NCBI GenBank assembly: GCA_036000965.1
Contig: DASYUT010000175.1
Span: forward strand, 1 to 61,491
Source of the DNA: Actinomycetes bacterium
Lineage (GTDB): Bacteria; Actinomycetota; CALGFH01
Reading direction: 5' to 3'
Length of the DNA: 61,491 bases
The position numbers and the translations under genes were made by a program. Of the stretch, positions 41,373 through 49,476 are shown in pieces. The notes beneath the pieces are model-generated. The model had not been told where the DNA came from. It worked only from the letters and a program-made list of their open reading frames with translations, and searched no databases. The stretch's first letter is position 1; each line of letters opens with the position of its first letter.

Positions 41373-42690
41373 AAAGCTACCAAGCGGAGGGTCCTCAGGG
41401 TGGCGGGGCCTTGTCGGCCTCTGCCTCGTGCTCCTGCTCACGGTCGGCGGCTGCGAGACCCAGGCGCCGTCGGTGCGCGGGTCGGGCCCGGGGCCAGGCG
41501 CCGACCCGCGCATCCCGGGCCCGTACCGGCGCGGCGTCTGGCTGCTCCTCGACCACGGGGAGAACCGCCATGCCTGCCACGGGGACGGTGCCGGCCGCTA
41601 CCGGTACATCGTCGTGCAGTGGTACACCACCCGCGACGCCGCCTGCCCCCTCGAGCGGATCAAGGCGGCCAACCCCGGCGCCAGGGTGCTGGCCTACCAG
41701 AACATCGGGGCCATGATCGCCGGGCCGCACACCGACGGCAGGCCGTCGACCTGCGTCACCCAGGAGGAGGCGGCCGCCCACGACGCCGTGGCCCCGGGCG
41801 ACGCCTGGCACCTGCACGACCGGGCCGGGAACGTGCTGTCGTTCCACGACGAGTACGCCTACCTCGACCCGGGCAACGTCGGGCGCAGCTCCTACCAGGC
41901 GCAGTGCCTGCGCCGCCTGGCGCGGATCAAGGCCGACGGTTACGACGGCGTCCTCGGCGACGACGCCAACGTCTACCCCGGGCACGGGCTGGGTGAGGCC
42001 AGCGGCACGCCCTTGGACGAGTACCCCACCGACGCCGCCTACGGCGACGCCATGGTCGGGGCGATGCGCCGCATCGGCCCGGGCGCGAAGCGGCTCGGCC
42101 TGCTCGTCGTCCCGAACGTCGGCGCCGACCCTGGGACGCCGGCGCACCGCGGCAGGGCGCTGGCGATCGCGCGCGCGAGCTCCGGCTTCTTCCGGGAGTT
42201 CTGGACACGTTGGAAGGGCGCAGGGCCGGGCCACGGCGGCGCGGCGTGGGAGGCGGGCGCCACGCTCGCACAGCAGGTGGAGGCGCTCGGCAGACCGTTC
42301 ATCGCCAACACCTATGACGGGCCGGGCCCGAACGGCGCAGCCGCCGACCAGCAGTACGCGGTCGCGAGCTTCTGGCTGGTGTGGGACGGCCTGCTGGACG
42401 GCGGCTGGGGGTACAACGTCCTTGGCGATCCCGCGGCGGGGTTCTCGCCGGCCTGGGGCCCGGACCTCGGCGCGCCGTCCGACGCCGCGCGGGTGCGGGT
42501 CGGTGTGGGCTGGCAGCGCCGCTACGCCGCCGGCATCGCCGTGGTGAACCCGTCGCCGTCGGCGTCGCAGCGCTTCGAGCTCGGCGCCGAGTACCACAGG
42601 CCGGACGGGTCGGCCGCGACGACCGTGACCTTGCCGCCCATGAGCGGCATGGTACTCACGGGTGCGGAGACGGCCGGAGACCGCTCTTGA
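41368..42690 (+). CDS. Lipoprotein resembling hypothetical glycoside hydrolase family GHL15
   Basis: 440 aa with a lipoprotein signal (GLVGLCLVLLLTVGGC). The mature part looks like a TIM-barrel hydrolase: RGVWLLLDHGE, YRYIVVQWYTT, PGARVLAYQNIGAM, WHLHDRAGNVLSFHDEYAYL, GYDGVLGDDANVY, LLVVPNVGAD and FIANTYDG. The DD in GVLGDDAN would fit a catalytic acid. A beta-sandwich-like tail follows. The only upstream start in frame is TTG 41368, inside a duplicated segment. Its stop overlaps the flippase start (TTGA). In this locus it may trim or modify the exported polymer. No activity is proven for this family as far as I know. Confidence 0.7.
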   Translation: MQKLPSGGSSGWRGLVGLCLVLLLTVGGCETQAPSVRGSGPGPGADPRIPGPYRRGVWLLLDHGENRHACHGDGAGRYRYIVVQWYTTRDAACPLERIKAANPGARVLAYQNIGAMIAGPHTDGRPSTCVTQEEAAAHDAVAPGDAWHLHDRAGNVLSFHDEYAYLDPGNVGRSSYQAQCLRRLARIKADGYDGVLGDDANVYPGHGLGEASGTPLDEYPTDAAYGDAMVGAMRRIGPGAKRLGLLVVPNVGADPGTPAHRGRALAIARASSGFFREFWTRWKGAGPGHGGAAWEAGATLAQQVEALGRPFIANTYDGPGPNGAAADQQYAVASFWLVWDGLLDGGWGYNVLGDPAAGFSPAWGPDLGAPSDAARVRVGVGWQRRYAAGIAVVNPSPSASQRFELGAEYHRPDGSAATTVTLPPMSGMVLTGAETAGDRS

Positions 42691-44129
42691 GCCTCGGCCG
42701 GCGGGCCGTGCGGGGCACGCTCTGGGTCGGGGCGAGCTCATGGGTCAACCGGCTCGTCCTGCTGGTCGTCCTCGCCATGCTGGCGCAGCGGCTCAGCCCG
42801 CGGGAGTTCGGCATCCTGAGCGTCCTCGGCCTGGCCCGCAACGCCCTGGTCATCTTCGGCGGCTACGGGTTCGGCGACGCCGTGGTCTACCAGCGTGACC
42901 GGATCAGGCAGGCGGCCAGGACGGCCTTCACGATCACGACCGTCCTCGGCACGCTGCTGGGGCTCGCCCTGCTCCCCGCCGCCCCGGCGGTGGCGGCGTT
43001 CTTCCGCGTCCCGGAGGCCACCGGCCCGATCCGCGCCTACGCGCTCGTCATCGCCGTGGGCACCGCCGTGCGGGTCCCGCTGGCGATGCTCACCCGTGAG
43101 CTGGCGTTCGGCAGACGCTTCGTGCCCGAGGCGGTCGGCAGCGTCGCCGGGGGGCTGGTCACCATCGGCGCGGTGCTCAGCGGCAGAGGCGTCTGGTCGG
43201 TGGTCGTCGGCGACGCCGTGCGTGAGGTGCTGGTCTTCGCGCTCGTGTTCGTCGTCCTCCCCGAGCGGTTCGGGTTTGGCTGGGACCGTGGTCTCGCGGT
43301 GACGATGTGGCGGTACGCGCGGCACTCGCTGACCTCGGAGGTGTTCGAGTTCTCGCTGCAGAACGTCGACTACGCGCTCGTCGGGCGGCTCCTCGGGCCG
43401 GTGGCGCTGGGCTACTACACGCTGGCGTTCCGCGTCGCCATCCTGCCGTTCCTCGTGGTGACCTACGTGCTTGCCGGGGTGAGCTTCCCCTTCTACGCCC
43501 GGGCGGCCCCCGACCTCGAACGGGTACGCCACGCCTTCTACTCCACGCTGCGCCTGGGGATGGCGCTGACCGTGCTGCTCGCCGGCGGGCTGCTGTTCCT
43601 CGCCCCGGGCGTGCAGGTGCTCGGCAGCCAGTGGGAGCCGTCCGTCGCCACCGCCCGCGTGCTCGGGCTCTACGTGTGCCTGCGGTCGGCCGCGCACTTC
43701 ATGACCCCGCTGCTTGCGGCCACGGGGCACCCGGGCGCCGACGCCGCCCTGCGTGCCTGCTGGTTCGTCCTGCTCGCCTGCCTGGTCCTGCTCGTGGCCC
43801 CCGAGGGCATCACGGCCGTCGCGGGGGCCCAGGCCGTGGTCGCCGGCGTGCTGCTCGTCGCCTATGCCGAGGCCGCCCGGCGGCTCGTCGGGGTCCGTCC
43901 AGGCGTGGTGGCCGCCGTCCTCGGCCGGCTCGCCGTGGCGGTGGCCCTCGGCGGCGCCGTGGTGCTCGGCCTGCGGACGCTCGGCGGCGTCTGGGCGGCG
44001 GACGCGACCTGGCCGACGCTGCTGCTCCTCGGCACCTCGTTCACGCTCGCCTACGCCGCGGCGGCCTGGCTCCTGATGCCGGCGCTACGCGCCGACGTCC
44101 GGCGGCTGCGCACCCACCTCACTCGATGA
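42687..44129 (+). CDS. Polysaccharide flippase (Wzx-like, MOP superfamily)
   Basis: 480 aa with about 12-14 membrane helices. It contains WVGASSWVNRLVLLVVLAML, LSPREFGILSVLGLARNALV and the mid-protein block FSLQNVDYALVGRLLGPVAL followed by GYYTLAFRVAILPF typical of the Wzx/PST group. It should move lipid-linked repeat units across the membrane. The likely start is TTG 42687, overlapping the previous stop; GTG 42708 is an alternative. It converges with a GT2 gene 10 bp away. Confidence 0.88.
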   Translation: MSLGRRAVRGTLWVGASSWVNRLVLLVVLAMLAQRLSPREFGILSVLGLARNALVIFGGYGFGDAVVYQRDRIRQAARTAFTITTVLGTLLGLALLPAAPAVAAFFRVPEATGPIRAYALVIAVGTAVRVPLAMLTRELAFGRRFVPEAVGSVAGGLVTIGAVLSGRGVWSVVVGDAVREVLVFALVFVVLPERFGFGWDRGLAVTMWRYARHSLTSEVFEFSLQNVDYALVGRLLGPVALGYYTLAFRVAILPFLVVTYVLAGVSFPFYARAAPDLERVRHAFYSTLRLGMALTVLLAGGLLFLAPGVQVLGSQWEPSVATARVLGLYVCLRSAAHFMTPLLAATGHPGADAALRACWFVLLACLVLLVAPEGITAVAGAQAVVAGVLLVAYAEAARRLVGVRPGVVAAVLGRLAVAVALGGAVVLGLRTLGGVWAADATWPTLLLLGTSFTLAYAAAAWLLMPALRADVRRLRTHLTR

Positions 44130-44139
44130 CCGGGACGTT

Positions 44140-45114
44140 TCACTCCACGGTGAAGACGCGGTAGCGCCTGGTGGCCCGGTCGAGCTGGAGAGAGGTGCGG
44201 GGCGCGACCGCCATCGCGGCCAGGCCGAGGGTGAGCTTCAAGCCACCGCCCCGCAGCCCCTGCAAGGCCGCGAGCCGCGCGCGCCAGGGGTGGCCGTCGC
44301 CGGCGAGGGACCACACGTCGTGGTACCGCTTCCTGGCGCGCAGCGCGCGGAGCCCGCGCTCGGCGGCCGCCCGTTCCCATGGTGAGCTCGCCTCGGCAGC
44401 CGCCGCGGTGAGCACCGCGATGCCGTGCTCCACGATGGGCGCCGGGTCGACCGAGAGGCTGCCCGAGCGGACGCGGTGCAGGGCGGTCGGGTGGGAGGCC
44501 TCGGTCAGCCTCGCGCCGCTCCGCAGCATCCTGATCCACAGGTCCCAGTCCTCGGTGCCCAGGAAGCTGCGGAAGCCGCCCACCCGCTCGTACAGCGTGC
44601 GTGGGAAGAACCCGAAGCTGACGTAGTTGTACTGCAGCAGCGCGGCGAGCTGGCCCTCCGGGTCGGTGGGGATCGGCGGCCGCGCCCGCCGCCGCGCCAG
44701 GTCGATCCCGCGCCCCGGGATCCAGGCGAACTCCCGCGCGCTCACCAGCCCGGGGGCGCGCTCGTACGCCGCCGTCATCGTCTCCAGATGGTCGGGGAAC
44801 CACAGGTCGTCGGCGTCGAGCATCGCCAGCACGGGGGTGTCGGTGGCCAGGATCGCCCGATGGCGCGCCGGCCCGGGCCCGACGTTGCGCGCCAGGCGCA
44901 CGACCTCGACCGGCAGGTGGCCTTGCCAGCGCCGGGCCCGCTCGGCCGTGTCGTCGGTCGAGCCGTCGTCGGCGACCACGACCACGACCGGGGCGCGGGT
45001 CTGGCCGGCGACCGACGCAAGCGTCTGGTCCAGGTAGTGAGCGGCGTTGAACGCAGGGATGATGACCGCGACGTCCAGCGGGCGGTCCGGCGCCGTGGTG
45101 GAGGGCTCGGTCAT
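44140..45114 (-). CDS. Glycosyltransferase family 2
   Basis: 324-aa GT-A enzyme. The N-terminal part has VAVIIPAFNAAHYLDQTLAS, VVVADDGSTDDT, GPGPARHRAILAT and the metal-binding LDADDLWFPDH. The acceptor region has GGFRSFLGTEDWDLWIRML with ED...D as probable catalytic base. No membrane helix is needed. It is transcribed alone on the minus strand between the flippase and the FemAB-like gene. It most likely adds a residue or side branch to the EPS unit. Confidence 0.88.
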   Translation of the reverse strand: MTEPSTTAPDRPLDVAVIIPAFNAAHYLDQTLASVAGQTRAPVVVVVADDGSTDDTAERARRWQGHLPVEVVRLARNVGPGPARHRAILATDTPVLAMLDADDLWFPDHLETMTAAYERAPGLVSAREFAWIPGRGIDLARRRARPPIPTDPEGQLAALLQYNYVSFGFFPRTLYERVGGFRSFLGTEDWDLWIRMLRSGARLTEASHPTALHRVRSGSLSVDPAPIVEHGIAVLTAAAAEASSPWERAAAERGLRALRARKRYHDVWSLAGDGHPWRARLAALQGLRGGGLKLTLGLAAMAVAPRTSLQLDRATRRYRVFTVE

Positions 45115-45295
45115 TGACGGCGATCACAGCAGCAGGGGAGACGGTCCGTGGCTGACCCTACAGCAGCGGCCGGAACCTGCCAACCGGGACACCGGCGTGC
45201 CGTGGACCGGTGCGGCCGCGTCCCCTACAATCCGCTGGCCGGTGGGCGGCCAGCCGGGGCGCCAGGCGTAGTGCGGCGGCTCGAAAGGACGGCGC

Positions 45296-46471
45296 ATGGG
45301 CGACCAAAGCGGCCTGCAGCTTCTCGTGCAGCCCCGCCTCGGCGCGCTGGAGCGCGCCTGGGACGCCCTGGTCGAGCGCCTGCCCCTGCCCTCTCCGTTC
45401 CTGCGCTCGTGGTGGCTCGAGCAGACCGCGGGCGGCGTCCCCCGCTTCCTGCTGGTCATGGACGGGGATGAGCTGGCCGGCGGGCTCGCTCTGCAAGAGG
45501 AGCGGTGGCTCGGCGTGCCGCGCCTGCGCGTGATGGGCGCGGGCGCCCTCTGCCCCGACCACCTCGACGTCGTCGCGCTCCCCGGCCGCGAGCAGGACGT
45601 GCTCGCGGCGCTGGCCGCCTGGCTGCGCCGGCCCGGGTCGCGGGTGCTGGACCTCGAGGGCGTGGCCGGCGGCTCCCGCCTCGCGGCGGCGCTTCCCGGG
45701 CGGGTGCGCCGCGAGGTCGTCGCCGTGGCCCCATGGGCGCCTCTCGCGGCAGACCCCGGCGACTGGCTGCGCACCCGCCCGCGGGGCTTCCGCGCCACGC
45801 TCCGGAAGGCCACCCGGCGGCTCGAGCAGGAGGCGGCCGAGCACCGCGTGCTCCGAGACGGCTCGGTCGACGCCGCGCTCGCCACCCTGCGGCGCCTGCA
45901 CGGCGCGCAGTGGGGTGAGCGGTCCAACTTCCTGGCCGCCTACGACCAGTTCGCGGCGGCCAGCCGGGCCGGGGCGTCGCGCGGCGAGGTCGTGCTCCAC
46001 GAGCTCGCCGCGGGCGAGGTGGTCGTCGCCGCGGTGAGCTGCTTCGAACTCGCCGGCCGGGTGAGCCTTTACCAGAGCGGACGGCTGTCCGCGCACCGCT
46101 GGCGCAACGCGGCGACCGTCCTGCTCGCCAAGGTGGTCGAGGACGCCTGCCGGCACGGGCTGACCGAGGTCGACCTTCTCCGGGGCGACGAGCCGTACAA
46201 GGCGAACTTCGCCTCGGCCGCGCGGGAGATCGTGCGGCTCCAGGCCGCGCACGGGTCGGCCGGGCGCCTGGCACTGGCCGCGCTGGTCCTCGGCACCCGG
46301 GTGCGGACGCTGGCGGGGCGCCTCCTCCGGCAGGTCCGCACGCGGCTACGTCACCTCCGCACGCGGCTACGTCACCGGCGCGCGCTTCCTGCCCCGTTGG
46401 CCGCGGCGCAGCTGGTGCCGCAGGGCGTACGCGCGCATGGCGGTGACCTTGGCCCGGTCCACCAGCGGTGA
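45296..46471 (+). CDS. GNAT/FemAB-like acyltransferase (CelD type)
   Basis: 391 aa with the BioF2-like acetyltransferase fold seen in CelD and related EPS proteins. It shows PLPSPFLRSWWLEQTAGGVP, DHLDVVALPG, the central FRATLRKATRRLEQEA and WGERSNFLAAYDQFAAASRA, then VSLYQSGRLSAHRWRNAATV and GLTEVDLLRGDEPYKANFA. Such proteins move acyl groups onto sugars or lipids. The last 105 bp overlap the convergent cupin gene, and an in-frame 21-bp duplication doubles a 7-residue block (RTRLRHL). The C-terminal 35 residues may therefore be an extension past the original end. Confidence 0.78.
   Translation: MGDQSGLQLLVQPRLGALERAWDALVERLPLPSPFLRSWWLEQTAGGVPRFLLVMDGDELAGGLALQEERWLGVPRLRVMGAGALCPDHLDVVALPGREQDVLAALAAWLRRPGSRVLDLEGVAGGSRLAAALPGRVRREVVAVAPWAPLAADPGDWLRTRPRGFRATLRKATRRLEQEAAEHRVLRDGSVDAALATLRRLHGAQWGERSNFLAAYDQFAAASRAGASRGEVVLHELAAGEVVVAAVSCFELAGRVSLYQSGRLSAHRWRNAATVLLAKVVEDACRHGLTEVDLLRGDEPYKANFASAAREIVRLQAAHGSAGRLALAALVLGTRVRTLAGRLLRQVRTRLRHLRTRLRHRRALPAPLAAAQLVPQGVRAHGGDLGPVHQR
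46335..46376. repeat. 21-bp perfect tandem duplication shared by two convergent genes
   Basis: TCCGCACGCGGCTACGTCACC is present twice in a row. On the plus strand it adds seven codons to the acyltransferase; on the minus strand it lies at the end of the cupin gene and includes its stop codon. Confidence 0.9.
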
Positions 46472-47281
46472 CTGCCCCGGCCACCTGGGCGACAGGCGCA
46501 TGCGCCGCAGGCGCGCGTTGAACGCCTGCACCAGCGACTCCCGGTCGGTGTCGGGCGTGAAGAACGTGAGGGTGACCGAGACCGACACCGCGTCCCCGTT
46601 GCGCACCCAATGGGGAGTGACCGGCGGGATGTAGACGCCGGCGCCCCGCGTCAGGTCGAACGAGACGAGCTCGGGCGGTAGCGCCTCGACGCGTCCGTGG
46701 GAGCCGTCCCAGTACCGCACGACCTCGTGCTGCTCGGCCTGGGGCGTCTCGAACCTGCCGAACGTCAGCCGCTTCTGGCCGTGCATCTGCATGATGAGGC
46801 TGTGCTCGATGTCGAAGTGCGCGGGGGTCGTCGAACTCGGCGACGACACGAACACGAACCCGACCCGCCTGCGCATGTCCACGCCGCGCGCGGCGATGTG
46901 GGGCTCGACCTCGTCGAGGCAGTCGTCCATCAGCTTCGCGTAGGCCGGGTGCTGCTCGATGTTCAGCAGGGTCAGCCAGGAGCGGTTCTGGTCGAGGAGG
47001 CGGACGACGTCCCCGGGCCGGTCGAGCGCGCCGCGGGGCGGCCCTCCTTCCGGGACGAGCAGGGCCTGGTCCGCCGTGTCGTAGATGATCGAGTCCCTCG
47101 GCAGGGCGTCGGCCAGGTCGGCGATCGCCTCCAGGGTGAACAGCGGGTGGTCGGCGAGCCTGTGGCCGAACTCGACCGGCTGGCGCCGCCGGAACGCCTC
47201 GCCGAACCCCGTCCCCTCGAGCGCCATGAGCCCACCGGCCGGCGTGGGCCCTTCAGCCTCGTGACGCCGGGTCTGTGCCAT
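46367..47281 (-). CDS. JmjC-like cupin (putative Fe(II)/2OG oxygenase)
   Basis: 304 aa. The core is a double-stranded beta-helix with a metal triad suggested by HFDIEH (H-x-D) and the later His in TPHWVRN, with the surrounding FVSSPSSTTPAHFD, HGQKRLTFGRF and GAGVYIPPVTPHW. This is the pattern of cupin-like JmjC hydroxylases. The ATG at 47281 overlaps the upstream membrane-protein gene by 29 bp; ATG 47227 is an alternative. It might hydroxylate a lipid, amino acid or sugar in the EPS pathway. The substrate is unknown. Confidence 0.72.
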   Translation of the reverse strand: MAQTRRHEAEGPTPAGGLMALEGTGFGEAFRRRQPVEFGHRLADHPLFTLEAIADLADALPRDSIIYDTADQALLVPEGGPPRGALDRPGDVVRLLDQNRSWLTLLNIEQHPAYAKLMDDCLDEVEPHIAARGVDMRRRVGFVFVSSPSSTTPAHFDIEHSLIMQMHGQKRLTFGRFETPQAEQHEVVRYWDGSHGRVEALPPELVSFDLTRGAGVYIPPVTPHWVRNGDAVSVSVTLTFFTPDTDRESLVQAFNARLRRMRLSPRWPGQSPLVDRAKVTAMRAYALRHQLRRGQRGRKRAPVT

Positions 47282-48101
47282 GGGTCACCCCCCTGTTCGT
47301 CCCTTCGTGCCCCTGGTCCGGCAGGGTCGTCCTGCCGAGAGGGCCCTCGCCGTCGAGGTGGAGTTCCACCACGACCGTGTGCGTGACCCGCCGCAGGTAC
47401 AACAGCAGAGCGTAGAGGAAGACGACGATCCCGGCCATCTCGAGGGCTTCCTCGACGTGGGTTGCGACCATGTAGGCGAGGGTGTCCTTTCCATCCAGGC
47501 TCGCCAAATGGCCGCCGACCACCTCCACACCGAGGCTGCCACCGACGAACAACGCTCCGGCAAGCAGGAACCGGCGCCTCGTGGCCGCTGGAAGGCGCAT
47601 GAGGAACCCGCTGAACACGACGGCGGCGGCGACCACGAGGCCGGCTCCGACGACCACCCACGAGAACAGCGTGAACCTGCTGAACGCGCCGAGGTCGAGA
47701 CGGCCGACCAGCTCCTCGTGGAAGCTGAGCAGCTCGTCGAAGGCGAGGCCGAGGAAGACCAGCGACAGGAGCCGCCAGTGACGGCCATGGCGCGAGCCCC
47801 TCACCAGCCGCTCCGACCGTGCGATCACTGCCAGCAGGGCCGAGCAGGCGAGGATCGCGAGCGTCGAGTAGACGGAGGGGATGTTCATCTCCTTGTCCAC
47901 GTCGAACAGGCGCGCGGTGAAGTCCCGCAAGGGAAAGTCCGGCAGGAGGAGCACCGCGAGCCACCCCATGGCGGAGAGCAGCGTGAGGATTGCCACCACG
48001 AGTGCCAGGAGGCGAGCGACCCGCCCAGGCGAGAGGGAGATGTCGAGCTCCAGCCTCACGCCTGCCCCACTGCGCTGCTCGCTCCCCTGGGCCAGACCCA
48101 T
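47253..48101 (-). CDS. Integral membrane protein of unknown function
   Basis: 282 aa with about six to seven hydrophobic segments (ALVVAILTLLSAMGWLAVLL, YSTLAILACSALLAVIA, LLSLVFLGLAFDELLSFHEE, WVVVGAGLVVAAAVVFSGFL, FLLAGALFVGGSLGVEVVG, MAGIVVFLYALLLYL). Charged motifs inside or near helices (LAFDELLSFHEELVGRL and THVEEALEMAG) recall metal or lipid-binding sites of membrane enzymes, but I recognise no family. ATG 48101 is chosen because AAGGAG lies 6 bases upstream. It is co-transcribed with the cupin gene and closes the EPS region. Confidence 0.68.
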   Translation of the reverse strand: MGLAQGSEQRSGAGVRLELDISLSPGRVARLLALVVAILTLLSAMGWLAVLLLPDFPLRDFTARLFDVDKEMNIPSVYSTLAILACSALLAVIARSERLVRGSRHGRHWRLLSLVFLGLAFDELLSFHEELVGRLDLGAFSRFTLFSWVVVGAGLVVAAAVVFSGFLMRLPAATRRRFLLAGALFVGGSLGVEVVGGHLASLDGKDTLAYMVATHVEEALEMAGIVVFLYALLLYLRRVTHTVVVELHLDGEGPLGRTTLPDQGHEGTNRGVTHGTDPASRG

Positions 48102-48261
48102 GCCGCGGCTCCTTGATGTGCGCCGATGCTCCTGAGTTCCCATTCCACGGAGGCGCCAACCCTGGTGGCGAGGCTTTGGCGGCAGCTGGGAGGAGATCGG
48201 GAGGGGCGACGACCTCGCCGTCGAGCGACGCGGAGTGCCAACCGGCCTGCCGAGCGGTGGT

Positions 48262-48966
48262 TCATGGCGCGCCTGCTGGGGCGGGTGGCCAGGGGTCCAT
48301 CAAGCTGTCCCAGAACATCAGCTCATAGGACTGCAGCAGCCGGGCGGCATGCCGTGCCTGCGCTGGCGGGTCGCCCGCGGCCAGCCCGGCCTGGACCACG
48401 GCCAAGGCATGTTCCCGGAAGCCGGGTGCAGGCGTGGCGAAGAAGTCGAAGAAGGCCGTCGCCTCCGGCCCGGCGTCGTGCTGCCCGGCGAGCGCGGCCG
48501 AGACACGCCCGCAGTTCTCACCCCACGCGGCCAGGTTGGCCAGGAACGCCACCGCCACGTCGGTGGCTGACCCGTTCAACGCCAGCCACGCCACGAAGGC
48601 GGTGTACGCCTGGCCCCGCGCGCTTGGCTCCCGGTCGCCCAGGCTGGCCGGGTCCAGGCCGAGCCAGCGAGCGAACCCGGCCAGGTGCTCGAGCGCCGTC
48701 CCCTCCCCCTGGGCGAGCCCGAGGAACAGGTCGCCTGCAGGCGCTGCGGGGAAGCGCGCGGCCAGGAACGCGAAGCTGCGCCGGTCGCTGCCGATGATCG
48801 ACTGCTGTTCGGCCGCGAGATCGGCCAGCCGGTCACGCGCCACTCTGCCCTCGGCCAGTGCGGTCAGGAACGGATGACCGCGCACGGCGCGCTCGACCGG
48901 CTCGAGCTCCGCTTGCACGTCGGCGAGCAGGTCGGCGGCCGTAGGGTGGGCGGAAGCCTCCGGCAT
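48262..48966 (-). CDS. tenA: TenA/PqqC-family protein, probable thiamin-salvage enzyme
   Basis: 234-aa all-helical protein of the TenA/THI-4/PQQC superfamily (HPFLTALAEGRVARDRLADL, AAEQQSIIGSDRRSFAFLAA, ALEHLAGFARWLGLDP, WGENCGRVSAALAG, FRDHA-like FREHALAVVQAGL, ending SYELMFWDSLMDPWP). TenA hydrolyses aminopyrimidines so that the HMP moiety can be reused for thiamin. The family signature is divergent, and the best argument for TenA is the TPP-riboswitch-like leader just upstream. ATG 48966 has AAGGAGG directly before it; a longer start would run through the riboswitch. Confidence 0.72.
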   Translation of the reverse strand: MPEASAHPTAADLLADVQAELEPVERAVRGHPFLTALAEGRVARDRLADLAAEQQSIIGSDRRSFAFLAARFPAAPAGDLFLGLAQGEGTALEHLAGFARWLGLDPASLGDREPSARGQAYTAFVAWLALNGSATDVAVAFLANLAAWGENCGRVSAALAGQHDAGPEATAFFDFFATPAPGFREHALAVVQAGLAAGDPPAQARHAARLLQSYELMFWDSLMDPWPPAPAGAP

Positions 48967-48970
48967 CGTG

Positions 48971-49080
48971 CCTCCTTCGCTGGGATGCACCACGTCAGCT
49001 GGGATGCACCACGTCAGGTCCGGCGGGTGGGCTCCAGCTGACACCCTCTCAGCCCTGGCACGCGGACTTCCCGGTTGCTG
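48971..49080 (-). ncRNA. Probable TPP riboswitch with duplicated P4/P5 arm
   Basis: On the minus strand the leader contains the conserved THI-element pieces in order: CGGG (49073-49070, P2), GGGCTGAGA (ending 49047), the P2 partner CACCCG, GGACCTGA (ending 49014), then GTGG...CCCAGCGAAGG. The last segment runs into AAGGAGG, the ribosome-binding site of the TenA gene, so ligand binding would mask translation. The 19-bp unit TGACGTGGTGCATCCCAGC is present twice in tandem (48979-48997, 48998-49016), enlarging the pyrophosphate-sensing arm. The loop sequence differs from the usual consensus. Confidence 0.65.
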
Positions 49081-49113
49081 GCTGTCAGGAGCCTTTGAGA
49101 TCTCCCCGGGCGC

Positions 49114-49157
49114 GGTCATGAGAGCCTCCTTGCCGGCTCCGGGAGGTTCTCATGACC
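49114..49157. repeat. 16-bp inverted repeat upstream of the riboswitch
   Basis: GGTCATGAGAGCCTCC (49114-49129) and GGAGGTTCTCATGACC (49142-49157) pair over 16 bp with one G-T wobble and a 12-base loop. No gene covers it once the TenA start is placed at 48966. It could be a terminator for transcripts entering from either side or a protein-binding site. Confidence 0.7.
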
Positions 49158-49215
49158 GGCGAAGCTGAGGCAGCCTACACGCCCCGTGCGGCCTGCCTGC
49201 GCACGTAGCGACGCG

Positions 49216-49312
49216 TCGTGGCGCCACCTCCGCGTGGCCACCGGAGGACGACCCAGGTCGTGGCGCCACCTTCGCATGGACACCGGAAATGGACACCGGA
49301 GGACGACCCAGG
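49216..49312. repeat. Imperfect 42/55-bp direct repeat
   Basis: TCGTGGCGCCACC... ending GGACGACCCAGG occurs at 49216-49257 and again at 49258-49312, where an internal 13-base part (GGACACCGGAAAT / GGACACCGGAGG) is itself doubled. It lies in the 510-bp gene-free stretch between the TenA and fruR genes. Confidence 0.8.
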
Positions 49313-49412
49313 AGGATCGAAGGGCAACACCACGGTTCCTGCCCGGTCTGAATGGACATAACTGAGGGGACATGGCTGGGATTGAGGTACGAGGATTGCG
49401 GTACGATCGGTA

Positions 49413-49441
49413 TTGACTTCCCACACAAACAGCCGTATACG
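49413..49441 (+). promoter_or_regulatory. Promoter of the fructose PTS operon
   Basis: TTGACT (49413-49418), a 17-base spacer and TATACG (49436-49441) precede fruR. The surrounding DNA is clearly AT-richer than the rest of the window. GGTACGA occurs twice just upstream (near 49386 and 49400) and might be a FruR site. GGAG and the ATG at 49477 follow. Confidence 0.65.
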
Positions 49442-49476
49442 AATAGGAACACAGACTTAATCGACGGAGAATCCAC

